Below, one piece after another: positions 42,156-51,581 of a DNA stretch of 64,000 nucleotides. The notes under the pieces are model-generated. The model made no database searches and was not told the origin of the DNA. It saw nothing but the letters and a program-made list of their open reading frames with translations. How positions within the stretch are numbered: position 1 is the first letter of the stretch; each line of letters opens with the position of its first letter. A program made the translations under genes and the position numbers. The DNA is from Mycolicibacterium iranicum (lineage in GTDB: Bacteria > Actinomycetota > Actinomycetes > Mycobacteriales > Mycobacteriaceae): the NCBI RefSeq assembly GCF_002101705.1, contig NZ_LQPC01000026.1, positions 310,001 to 374,000 on the forward strand. The letters run 5' to 3'.

Positions 42156-43880
42156 ATGACATACGACCTCGTCATTCGCGGAGGAACAATCGTTGACGGC
42201 CTCGGGGGCGAACCGTTCGTCGGTGATGTCGCCGTGCGCGACGGAGTCATCGCCTCTGTCGGTGCCGTGGAGGGCGACGCGGCCCGCGAGATCGACGCGA
42301 CCGACCTGCTCGTCACGCCCGGGTTCGTCGACCTGCACACCCACTACGACGGGCAGGCGATCTGGTCGGACCGGATGACACCGTCGTCGGCGCACGGCGT
42401 GACCACCGCGGTCATGGGCAATTGCGGCGTCGGTTTCGCGCCGTGCCGTCCCGAGGACCACGACACCCTCGTCGACGTGATGGCCGGCGTCGAAGACATC
42501 CCCGGCGTCGTGATGATCGACGGCCTCCCCTGGACGTGGGAGACGTTCCCCGAGTTCCTCGACGCGCTGGACTCGCGACGACGGGATATTGATGTGGCCG
42601 CGTTCCTTCCCCACTCGCCGCTGCGCGTGTACGTGATGGGCCGGCGCGGTGTCGACCGCGAACTGCCGACACCCGAGGACCTCGCGATGATGCGCAAGCT
42701 CGCCGAGGAGGCCGTACGGGCGGGCGCGCTGGGCTTTGCGTCCTCACGGCTGACCCTGCATAAAACCGCGGGCGGGCAACCGATTCCGAGTTATGAGGCG
42801 CAGTACGAGGAGATCGAGGCGATCGCCCGTGGTGTCGATGACGCGGGCGGCGGGCTGCTGCAGTTCGTGCCCGACCTGATGGCAGGCGATTACGAGGGCG
42901 CGCTCAAAGCCGTGTTCGATGTCGCTTCCGAGGTGGGCCTGCCGGTGACGTTCACGCTCGCGATCGGCAATGCCGGCCCGCCGATTCACCTCGATGCGTT
43001 GCGGATGGTCGAGAAGGCCAATGCAAATGGAGGGGATGTCACGGGGCAGATCTTCCCGCGACCGATCGGGCTGGTGCTGGGTCTGGACCTGTCGGGAAAT
43101 CCGTTCGTCATGTACCCGTCCTATCGCGAGATCGCCGACCTGCCGCTGGCCGACCGCGTCGCCGAGATGCGCAAACCCGAAGTGCGGGAGCGGATTCTGA
43201 ACGACAAGCCTGCCAACGACGGCCATCCGCTGATGTTCGCCGCCCAGGCATGGGACTACATGTACCCGCTCGGCGATCCGCCGAACTATGAACCGGCGCC
43301 GGAGGATTCGATCGGCGCGCGGGCCCGCGCCCGCGGCGTCAGCCCGCTCGAGGAGGCCTACGACCGTCTGCTCGAGGACGACGGCCACGCCATGCTGCTG
43401 GTCACGCTGGCCAACTTCCGTGACGGCTCGTTGGATACGGTCGCCGAGTTGATCCGCCGTGACGACGTCGTGCTGGGCCTCGGCGATGGTGGGGCGCACT
43501 ACGGAATGATCTGCGATGCAAGCTTTCCCACCTACATGCTGACGCACTGGGTGCGTGACCGAGAGTCGGGCCGACTGTCGATCCCGGAGGTGATCCGCGA
43601 GCTGACCTCGGTACCTGCGCGCGTGGCAGGGCTGGCAGACCGAGGCCGAATCGCGTTGGGCTACAAGGCCGATCTGAACATCATCGACACCGATGCGCTG
43701 CGCCTGCACAAGCCCGTCGTCGTCAGCGACCTGCCCGCGGGCGGACGCAGACTGGACCAGACCGCCGACGGCTACGTCGCCACGATCGTGTCCGGCGAAG
43801 TGATCGCCGAAAACGGCGTGCCGACCGACGCCCGCCCCGGCGTCTTGATCCGGGGCCGACAGCCCGCGTCGACGGCATGA
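42156..43880 (+). CDS. N-acyl-D-amino-acid deacylase-like amidohydrolase
   Basis: A metal-dependent amidohydrolase of 574 residues, D-aminoacylase branch. It starts TYDLVIRGGTIVDGLGGEP, has the HxH metal motif VDLHTHYDGQAIWSDRM near residue 60, GVTTAVMGNCGVGFAP, and a late Asp-rich site LGLGDGGAHYGM near 440. The C-terminal beta-sandwich (GYKADLNIIDTDAL) closes the fold. ATG at 42156 is preferred to the upstream frame. It overlaps the CMD-like gene by 4 bp. The real substrate may be another N-acyl compound. Confidence 0.9.
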   Translation: MTYDLVIRGGTIVDGLGGEPFVGDVAVRDGVIASVGAVEGDAAREIDATDLLVTPGFVDLHTHYDGQAIWSDRMTPSSAHGVTTAVMGNCGVGFAPCRPEDHDTLVDVMAGVEDIPGVVMIDGLPWTWETFPEFLDALDSRRRDIDVAAFLPHSPLRVYVMGRRGVDRELPTPEDLAMMRKLAEEAVRAGALGFASSRLTLHKTAGGQPIPSYEAQYEEIEAIARGVDDAGGGLLQFVPDLMAGDYEGALKAVFDVASEVGLPVTFTLAIGNAGPPIHLDALRMVEKANANGGDVTGQIFPRPIGLVLGLDLSGNPFVMYPSYREIADLPLADRVAEMRKPEVRERILNDKPANDGHPLMFAAQAWDYMYPLGDPPNYEPAPEDSIGARARARGVSPLEEAYDRLLEDDGHAMLLVTLANFRDGSLDTVAELIRRDDVVLGLGDGGAHYGMICDASFPTYMLTHWVRDRESGRLSIPEVIRELTSVPARVAGLADRGRIALGYKADLNIIDTDALRLHKPVVVSDLPAGGRRLDQTADGYVATIVSGEVIAENGVPTDARPGVLIRGRQPASTA

Positions 43881-44431
43881 GCCGCGTGGCGCCGCTGGCC
43901 CCTCCCTGGAGCGAGGAAGACGCGGCGGGCATCAACAGCTGGGGCCACCCCGATCGCAGCTACGAGCCGCTGCTGCTGGTCCGCTGCCTGCAACGGCATC
44001 CCGCCATGGCTGCCAAACTCCGCAAGCTCGGCGAGTCCCTCTACGTCGACACGAAGCTGCCACCGCGGGTCCGCACGATCGCGATCCTGCGGATCTGCGC
44101 TCTTGTCGGCTGCGCCTACGAATGGGGCGGGCAGGCAGCATTTTGGGGCCCGATCGCCGGGGTGTCCGACGACGAATGCGATGCACTGGTCACGGGTGCC
44201 GACGTCGGATGGTCGTCCGACGAGAAGACGCTGATCTCGGCCGTCGACGAACTAGAGCACACCGGGTCGTGGACGGCCAAGACCTGGGCTGCCTTGGGCC
44301 ACAGCCTTTCCGACGAGCAGCGGATGGAGCTGCTGATTGCCGTCGGCTGGTATCGCACCATCTGCACGCTGTGCAACGGACTCGACCTGCCCACCGAGGG
44401 CTGGATGCGGAGCTGGCCGGTCTCAACGTGA
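43877..44431 (+). CDS. Carboxymuconolactone decarboxylase-like protein
   Basis: A 184-residue AhpD/CMD-fold protein. The helix motif PPRVRTIAILRICALVGCAY holds one Cys instead of CxxC, so it is probably not a peroxidase partner. A start codon ATG overlaps the amidohydrolase stop, implying coupled function. The 3' end overlaps the convergent SDR by 9 bp. It is only distantly like the CMD protein at 8484-9059. Confidence 0.85.
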   Translation: MSRVAPLAPPWSEEDAAGINSWGHPDRSYEPLLLVRCLQRHPAMAAKLRKLGESLYVDTKLPPRVRTIAILRICALVGCAYEWGGQAAFWGPIAGVSDDECDALVTGADVGWSSDEKTLISAVDELEHTGSWTAKTWAALGHSLSDEQRMELLIAVGWYRTICTLCNGLDLPTEGWMRSWPVST

Positions 44432-45235
44432 CTGTCGCAGCGCCGGATGCTGGTTCTTGATCAGCGGTAGCAGCAGCTTGCGCGGCAAAAACTCGAACAC
44501 CCGGGCCGGAATTTCGTTCTGCCACCCCGGGATAACACTGCGTCCGCTCTCCAGCGCCTCGATGCCCTTCTTCGCGACATCACGCGACGGGATCCACAGG
44601 AACTTCGGGAACGCGGCGGCGAATGTGCGCTCATCCATCCCGGCGGTTTCGAGGAACTCGGTGCGCACCGGCCCGGGATGCAGTGCGGCGACGGTGACGC
44701 CGGTGCCTGCGAGCTCGCCGCGCAGCCCGTCGGTGTAGGACCGGACGAACGCCTTTGTCGCGGCGTAGCCCGACTGTCCGGGAAACGGCTGGAACCCCGC
44801 CGTGGAACCGACGTTGAGAATCGCACCGCGGCCTCGCGGCACCATCTGCTGCACGGCCCGGGTGGTCAGGTCGATCACGGCTTCGACGTTGACGCGCACC
44901 TGATTGATCTCGGCTTCCGGCGTGGAGTCGACGACCGGGCCGATGGTGCCGATACCGGCGTTGTTGATCAGGATGTCGGTGGTCAGGCCTCGCCGCTCGA
45001 CCTCGGCGAGCAGATCGGCGCGGGCCTCGGCGTCGGCGACGTCACAGGCGATGACCTCGACGCGAACGGTTCCGGAGAGCTCGTCGGCGAGATCACGCAG
45101 ACGGTCTTCACGACGGGCCACCAGGGTGAGGCCGTGTCCGCGGGCCGCGAGCTCGCGGGCCAGATCGGCGCCGATGCCCGAGGAAGCCCCGGTGACAACG
45201 GCGGTGGTGGTCGGTGACGGTGTAGGAAGCGGCAT
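44423..45235 (-). CDS. Short-chain dehydrogenase/reductase
   Basis: A classical SDR of 270 residues. Cofactor motif TGASSGIGADLA, NNAG, catalytic Ser in NVGSTAGF and YAATK are intact. The C-terminal part (SRDVAKKGIEALESGRSVIP, FLPRKLLLPLIKNQ) is basic and could associate with the membrane, as in several mycobacterial SDRs of lipid metabolism. The substrate is not known. Its 3' end overlaps the CMD-like gene by 9 bp in convergent orientation. Confidence 0.88.
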   Translation of the reverse strand: MPLPTPSPTTTAVVTGASSGIGADLARELAARGHGLTLVARREDRLRDLADELSGTVRVEVIACDVADAEARADLLAEVERRGLTTDILINNAGIGTIGPVVDSTPEAEINQVRVNVEAVIDLTTRAVQQMVPRGRGAILNVGSTAGFQPFPGQSGYAATKAFVRSYTDGLRGELAGTGVTVAALHPGPVRTEFLETAGMDERTFAAAFPKFLWIPSRDVAKKGIEALESGRSVIPGWQNEIPARVFEFLPRKLLLPLIKNQHPALRQSR

Positions 45236-45267
45236 GTCTTCGAAAGCTACGCCGTACGCTCGGCCCC

Positions 45268-45639
45268 ATGAGCGTCAAGGTCGATCTGGACATGTTGGCC
45301 GACACCCTGGGCGACTTTTCGTACGCCTATCTGGTCACGGTCGGCGACGACTACCGCGCCCATACCGTCGCGATCCAGCCGGTGCTGACCGGCGACGTCT
45401 TGCGCATCGGGTCGGTCGGCAACAGCACGCGCCGCAACGCGGCCGTCCACCCAGACGTCACCCTGGTTTGGCCGCCTCGCGAAACCGGTGGCTACACGCT
45501 GATCATCGACGGTCGCGCCGACGTCGCCGAGGAAGGACTGCGCATCACGCCCACCGGCGCGGTGCTGCACCGGCCTGCTCAGCCGGGCATCCCCACCGCA
45601 TCCGGCTGCGGCGACGACTGCGTGCCGCTCAACGGGTGA
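45268..45639 (+). CDS. Pyridoxamine 5'-phosphate oxidase-fold flavin/F420-binding protein
   Basis: A 123-residue split-barrel protein with the sequence SYAYLVTVGDDYRAHTVAIQ and VGNSTRRNAAVHPDVTLVWP, as in PNPOx-like proteins that bind FMN, F420 or heme. It ends in a Cys-containing tail, SGCGDDCVPLNG. It is divergent from the SDR (32 bp apart), and its 3' end overlaps the quinone oxidoreductase by 11 bp. Activity unknown. Confidence 0.8.
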   Translation: MSVKVDLDMLADTLGDFSYAYLVTVGDDYRAHTVAIQPVLTGDVLRIGSVGNSTRRNAAVHPDVTLVWPPRETGGYTLIIDGRADVAEEGLRITPTGAVLHRPAQPGIPTASGCGDDCVPLNG

Positions 45640-46630
45640 TGACGATCTTGCCGGTCATCCGGCCGGCCTTCACTTCGCGGTTGGCTTCCCGCAGCCCCGC
45701 CGCGGAGAAGTCCTCGATGGTCTTGGTGACCGTGGTGCGCAGCGTCCCGTTGTCGACGAGGTCGGCCGTTGCCGCGAGCAGCCGCTGCTGCTCGATCATG
45801 TCCGGCGTCTCGAACATCGATCGCGTGAACATCAACTCCCAGTGCCACGCAATGCTTTTCGTTTTCAACGCGACAAGGTCTAGTCCTTCGGGTTCATCGA
45901 TGGCGGTGATGCGCCCGAACGGCTTGACGATCACCGCGTAGTCGTCGATGTTTCCCGCCGAGTACGGGGAAAACAAGAAGTCGACACCGCCGGGGGCGAC
46001 CTTCAGCGTCTCCTCCCGCAGGTGACGGTGGTTGACGACGACGTCGGCGCCCATGCTCTGCGCCCACGCGCGTGACTCGTCACGACTGGCGGTGCCGATG
46101 ACACGGACCCCGGTCAACGCCTTCGCGAGCTGCATCATGATCGAGCCGACACCGCCCGCGGCGCCCAACACGAGCAGATCGCCCGCCGACTCCCGCGTCA
46201 GCTCGAAGCGGTCGAACAGGGACTCCCACGCGGTGATGGTGGTCAACGGCAGAGCGGCGGCCTCGGCGAACGACAGCGACGACGGCTTGCGGGACACGAT
46301 GCGTTCGTCGACGGCCTGGAACTGCGCGTAGCTCCCCGGCCGGTTGAGATCGCCGGCGTACCACACCTCGTCGCCGACGCTCAGCGTGCTGACGCCCGGC
46401 CCGACGGCCTCCACCACACCAGCGGCGTCATAACCGAGGGTCACCGGCTCGGAGCCCGGTGTGATTCCGGCCTGCACCTTCCAGTCGGCGGGGTTCACCG
46501 AGACCGCCATCACGCGCACCAGGACGTCACGCGCCCGCAGCTCGGGGAGGTCGATCGTGATGTCGTGCAGGCTCTCGTCGATGGAATCGGCGGCGAAGGC
46601 GCCAATCGCCGTCATCGTGGAAGTGGTCAT
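45629..46630 (-). CDS. NADPH:quinone reductase-like zinc-independent oxidoreductase
   Basis: A medium-chain reductase of 333 residues without zinc ligands. It has VSVNPADWKVQAG, LGYDAAGVVEAVG, the cofactor motif LVLGAAGGVGSIMMQLAK and ATSRDESRAWA-like NADPH 2'-phosphate contacts. ATG at 46630 is selected; the longer open frame crosses the promoter of the MFS gene. It is divergent from the MFS gene, with 103 bp between starts. Quinones or reactive enones are likely substrates. Confidence 0.88.
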   Translation of the reverse strand: MTTSTMTAIGAFAADSIDESLHDITIDLPELRARDVLVRVMAVSVNPADWKVQAGITPGSEPVTLGYDAAGVVEAVGPGVSTLSVGDEVWYAGDLNRPGSYAQFQAVDERIVSRKPSSLSFAEAAALPLTTITAWESLFDRFELTRESAGDLLVLGAAGGVGSIMMQLAKALTGVRVIGTASRDESRAWAQSMGADVVVNHRHLREETLKVAPGGVDFLFSPYSAGNIDDYAVIVKPFGRITAIDEPEGLDLVALKTKSIAWHWELMFTRSMFETPDMIEQQRLLAATADLVDNGTLRTTVTKTIEDFSAAGLREANREVKAGRMTGKIVITR

Positions 46631-46733
46631 GCCCACAGTGAACTCACCGACCGCAGCTTTTCTTCCGCCTGTTGCGATCACGGCGCGCAGAACTCTGGCC
46701 GAGGCCCCCGCAATTGTGCGGAGATGGATCCCC

Positions 46734-48053
46734 GTGACGGTGACGAACGCGCCCGACGAGGCGAGCGGACAGCTGACGGTGACCCCGCAGGCCCGAACGG
46801 CGCTGTGGGCGAGCCTCGTCGGCACCACCATCGAGTGGTACGACTTCTTCCTCTACGCCACGGCGGCGAGCCTGGTGTTCAATCAGGCGTTCTTCCCGGA
46901 CCAGACGACTTTCGTCGGGACGCTGCTGTCCTTCGCGACGTTCGCGGTCGGGTTCCTGGTACGTCCCATCGGCGGCTTCGTCTTCGGCCATGTCGGCGAC
47001 CGCATCGGCCGCAAGAAGACGCTCGCGTTGACGATGCTGCTGATGGGCGGCGCGACGGCGTTGATGGGGGTGCTGCCTACCGCCGCGCAGATCGGAGTGC
47101 TGGCGCCGATTCTGTTGCTGCTCTTGCGAATCGTGCAGGGCTTCGCCCTCGGTGGCGAATGGGCAGGCGCGGTACTGCTCGCCGTCGAACACGGTCCCGC
47201 TCGCAGGCGAGGCCTGTTCGGCAGCATCCCCCAGGTCGGCCTGGCGCTCGGACTCGCCTTGGGCACAGGCGTTTTCGCGCTGCTGCAGATCGCCCTACCA
47301 GACGATGCGTTTCTTGCCTATGGCTGGCGCATCGCATTCCTGTTCAGCATCGTGCTGGTGATCTTCGGCGTGGTGGTGCGCCTGAAGGCCAGCGAGACAC
47401 CGGCGTTCGAGAAGGTTCGCGACAGCGACGACCGCGCCGCGGTTCCGCTCAAAGAGGTCTTCCGTCCACCCATCCTGAAATCCACTGTGCTGGGCATGCT
47501 CTCGCGGTGGGGTGAGGGCGCGGCATTCAACACCTGGGGCGTCTTCGCGATCTCGTACGCGACCGGCACGCTGAAGCTCGAGAAGGTCCCCGTGCTCGTC
47601 ACGGTCACCGTCGCGGCGTTGTTGATGGCGGCGCTGCTGCCCGTGTCAGGGATCCTGGCCGACCGGTACAGCCCGAAGCGCATCTACGCGATCGGCATCA
47701 CCGCCTACGCCGTGGCCGTCTTCCCGGTCTTCGCGTTGTTCGGCTCCAAGGACATCGCGCTGTACGCCGTGGGCATGATCGTGGTGTTCGGCATCATCCA
47801 CGCCCTGTTCTACGGAGCTCAGGGCACGCTGTACGCGTCGCTGTTCCCCGCCCGCATCCGCTACACCGGGCTGTCGACGGTCTACCAGCTCTCCGGTGTC
47901 TACGCCTCGGGCTTGACTCCGCTGATCCTCACGGCGCTGATCGGTGCGGCGGGTGGCACGCCGTGGATCGCATGCGGCTATCTCGTCGCGACGGCAGTAG
48001 TCAGCATCATCGCGACGCTGGCGCTCAAACCCCAACCACTGCATACCCTTTGA
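46734..48053 (+). CDS. MFS transporter of the metabolite:H+ symporter (MHS) type
   Basis: A 12-helix transporter of 439 residues. MHS signatures are TTIEWYDFFLYATAASLVFN at the first helix, GHVGDRIGRKKTL at the loop between helices 2 and 3, and RIVQGFALGGEWAGAVLL. Such proteins import organic acids, shikimate, proline betaine or similar compounds. GTG at 46734 is proposed, with GGAG ten bases upstream; a second GTG lies two codons later. The long frame from 46461 is antisense to the quinone reductase and is rejected. Confidence 0.9.
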   Translation: MTVTNAPDEASGQLTVTPQARTALWASLVGTTIEWYDFFLYATAASLVFNQAFFPDQTTFVGTLLSFATFAVGFLVRPIGGFVFGHVGDRIGRKKTLALTMLLMGGATALMGVLPTAAQIGVLAPILLLLLRIVQGFALGGEWAGAVLLAVEHGPARRRGLFGSIPQVGLALGLALGTGVFALLQIALPDDAFLAYGWRIAFLFSIVLVIFGVVVRLKASETPAFEKVRDSDDRAAVPLKEVFRPPILKSTVLGMLSRWGEGAAFNTWGVFAISYATGTLKLEKVPVLVTVTVAALLMAALLPVSGILADRYSPKRIYAIGITAYAVAVFPVFALFGSKDIALYAVGMIVVFGIIHALFYGAQGTLYASLFPARIRYTGLSTVYQLSGVYASGLTPLILTALIGAAGGTPWIACGYLVATAVVSIIATLALKPQPLHTL

Positions 48054-48062
48054 CGCGTCGAG

Positions 48063-48111
48063 TGCACGGTTTGTGACGCATTCTCCGAGTACGCCCGTCA
48101 CAAACCGTGCA
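48063..48111. terminator. Perfect 16-bp hairpin between the MFS gene and groEL2
   Basis: TGCACGGTTTGTGACG (48063-48078) and CGTCACAAACCGTGCA (48096-48111) form a perfect stem with a 17-nt loop. It starts 9 bp after the MFS stop and lies in the gap between two convergent genes. It lacks a T-tract and, like the other intergenic elements, has a GTCGAGTGC-like foot, so it may be a dispersed repeat acting as a two-way terminator. Confidence 0.7.
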
Positions 48112-48121
48112 GTCGCGAATC

Positions 48122-48155
48122 GAAAAGGCCCGGCCCCGCGAACGGGACCGGGCCT
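48122..48155 (-). terminator. Intrinsic terminator of groEL2
   Basis: On the minus strand AGGCCCGG and CCGGGCCT (48148-48155 with 48126-48133) form a GC-rich stem, extended by CCC/GGG around a small loop, and are followed by TTTT. This is a classic stem plus U-tract placed 15 bp after the groEL2 stop, which fits a strongly expressed gene. Confidence 0.8.
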
Positions 48156-48169
48156 CCTCAGGTGACTTC

Positions 48170-49894
<1,725 letters not shown>

Positions 49895-49907
49895 TCACCG
49901 GTCCGAC

Positions 49908-49934
49908 CTAGCACTCGCCGGTCGCGAGTGCCAA
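49908..49934. promoter_or_regulatory. CIRCE element, groEL2-proximal
   Basis: CTAGCACTC and GAGTGCCAA are separated by nine bases, matching the HrcA operator consensus TTAGCACTC-N9-GAGTGCTAA with two changes. It lies 113 bp upstream of the groEL2 start codon. Confidence 0.92.
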
Positions 49935-49942
49935 CTGCATTC

Positions 49943-49969
49943 TTAGCACTCGACCTGGGAGAGTGCAAG
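49943..49969. promoter_or_regulatory. CIRCE element, groEL2-distal
   Basis: TTAGCACTC and GAGTGCAAG with a nine-base spacer give a second CIRCE copy only 8 bp from the first. It also lies 22 bp beyond the stop of the TetR gene at 49991, which reads on the same strand. The two sites allow cooperative repression by HrcA. Confidence 0.9.
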
Positions 49970-49990
49970 GTCGAAACGGCCGGACCGGGA

Positions 49991-50557
49991 CTATCGCCGC
50001 GGCCGCAGACCGTCCTCGATCACACGCTGCACACGGTCCGACACATCGCGGCCGTACAGCTGCGGGACCTTGCACATCACCAGAAGGGCCTTGACCTCCC
50101 GGACGCCGATGTCGCTACGAACGGTCCCGGCGCCCTGCGCCGCGGCCAGCAGCTCCCCCAGCACGCCGAGAAACATCTCCTCGGCACCAGGTGCCGCAGT
50201 CTCGAGATCCAGTCCGTAGCCGATAAGCGCGTCGACCAGCCCATGGTCGGTCGCTCCGTTGCGCACCATGTCGCGCAAGAACACGAACAGCGCGCTGCCT
50301 GGGCCTTCGGTCTCCAGCAGCGTGCGCGCATGCTCGGTGACGCGGCGCAGCCGATCCTCGACGACCGCCGCGAAGAGCGCCTCTTTGGTCGGGAAGTGCC
50401 GGTACACCGTTCCGGCGCCGACGCCGGCCCGGCGCGCGATCTCGTCGATCGGGACACCGAGCCCGTCCGCGGCGAAGGTGTCGTAGGCGACCTCGAGAAC
50501 GCGGGCCCGGTTGCGCGCAGCATCTGCGCGCAGGGGCCGATCGCGAGCTGAGGTCAC
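49991..50557 (-). CDS. TetR-family transcriptional regulator
   Basis: A 188-residue repressor-type protein with the helix-turn-helix IDEIARRAGVGAGTVYRHFP near residues 37-56 and a C-terminal all-helical domain of the TetR_C_13-like kind. A GTG start at 50557 follows AAAGGGAAA. It is divergent from an SDR, with 102 bp between starts that contain a 7-bp inverted repeat, so it probably represses the SDR and itself. It lies upstream of groEL2 but ends before the CIRCE sites. Confidence 0.9.
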   Translation of the reverse strand: MTSARDRPLRADAARNRARVLEVAYDTFAADGLGVPIDEIARRAGVGAGTVYRHFPTKEALFAAVVEDRLRRVTEHARTLLETEGPGSALFVFLRDMVRNGATDHGLVDALIGYGLDLETAAPGAEEMFLGVLGELLAAAQGAGTVRSDIGVREVKALLVMCKVPQLYGRDVSDRVQRVIEDGLRPRR

Positions 50558-50600
50558 GCGGTTTCCCTTTCAGCGAACACAAACCGGGGCGTGCGTTCCG

Positions 50601-50629
50601 TATAGTCGACGGCAACCGGGGCGGTTGCC
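50601..50629 (+). promoter_or_regulatory. Candidate TetR operator and -10 region of the SDR gene
   Basis: GGCAACC (50611-50617) and GGTTGCC (50623-50629) form a perfect inverted repeat with a 5-bp spacer, typical of TetR operators. TATAGT at 50601-50606 is a good -10 for the SDR, which places the predicted start of transcription inside the inverted repeat. This would block initiation when the TetR protein binds. Confidence 0.6.
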
Positions 50630-50659
50630 CCGCTTACCCATTCTACGAGGAGACCCGAC

Positions 50660-51571
50660 ATGACCGATTGGACAACGGCAGACATCCCCGACCAGTCCGG
50701 CCGCACTGCCGTCATCACCGGCGCCAACACCGGGCTCGGCTTCGAAACCGCCAAGGCCCTGGCCGAAAAGGGCGCACACGTCGTGATCGCGGTGCGCAAC
50801 ACCACCAAGGGAGGCCAGGCCGCCGCGCGCATCAGCGGAGACGTCGAGGTCCAGGAGCTCGACCTGACGTCGCTGGCCTCCATCAATGCCGCCGCTGACG
50901 CGCTGAAGTCCCGCTTCGACAAGATCGACCTGCTCATCAACAACGCCGGCGTCATGACCACCCCGAAGGGCACCACAAAGGACGGTTTCGAGCTGCAGTT
51001 CGGGACGAACCACCTCGGTCACTTCGCGCTCACCGGCTTACTGCTCGACGCTCTGCTCGATGTCGACGGCGCCCGCATCGTCACGGTCAGCAGCAACGGC
51101 CACAAGATGGGCGGCGCCATCCACTGGGACGATCTGCAATGGGAGCGCAGCTACAGCCGGATGGGCGCCTACACCCAGTCAAAGCTGGCCAACCTTCTCT
51201 TCACCTACGAGCTCCAGCGGCGACTTGCTCCCCGCGGAAAGACGATCGCCGTGGCCGCCCACCCCGGTACGGCGACAACCGAGCTGGCGCGCAGCCTCCC
51301 CCGTCCCATCGAGCGCGCATTCCTGGCGGCAGCGCCGAAACTTTTCGCGCAGACTCCTGACGGAGGCGCACTGCCCACACTGCGAGCCGCGACCGACCCC
51401 GGCGTCCTCGGCGGTCAGTACTACGGACCGGACGGCATCGGCCAGCAGCGCGGCGCGCCCGTCGTCGTCGCCTCCAGCGCACAGTCCTACGACGTCGAGC
51501 AGCAACGTCGGCTGTGGGAGATCTCCGAGGAGTTGACCAAGGTGACCTTCCCGGTCCCCGCAACATCCTGA
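50660..51571 (+). CDS. Short-chain dehydrogenase (Rv0439c-like paralogue 1)
   Basis: A 303-residue SDR of the retinol-dehydrogenase/WW-oxidoreductase-like group. It has TGANTGLGFETA, LLINNAGVM, TNHLGHFALTG, SSNGHKMGG with the active Ser and YTQSK. Much of the sequence matches the second copy at 62793-63710 word for word (GFELQFGTNHLGHFA, LQWERSY, KLANL, FTYELQRRLA). GAGGAG precedes the ATG. It is controlled most likely by the divergent TetR. The substrate is unknown. Confidence 0.9.
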   Translation: MTDWTTADIPDQSGRTAVITGANTGLGFETAKALAEKGAHVVIAVRNTTKGGQAAARISGDVEVQELDLTSLASINAAADALKSRFDKIDLLINNAGVMTTPKGTTKDGFELQFGTNHLGHFALTGLLLDALLDVDGARIVTVSSNGHKMGGAIHWDDLQWERSYSRMGAYTQSKLANLLFTYELQRRLAPRGKTIAVAAHPGTATTELARSLPRPIERAFLAAAPKLFAQTPDGGALPTLRAATDPGVLGGQYYGPDGIGQQRGAPVVVASSAQSYDVEQQRRLWEISEELTKVTFPVPATS

Positions 51572-51581
51572 GCGGAACGCA

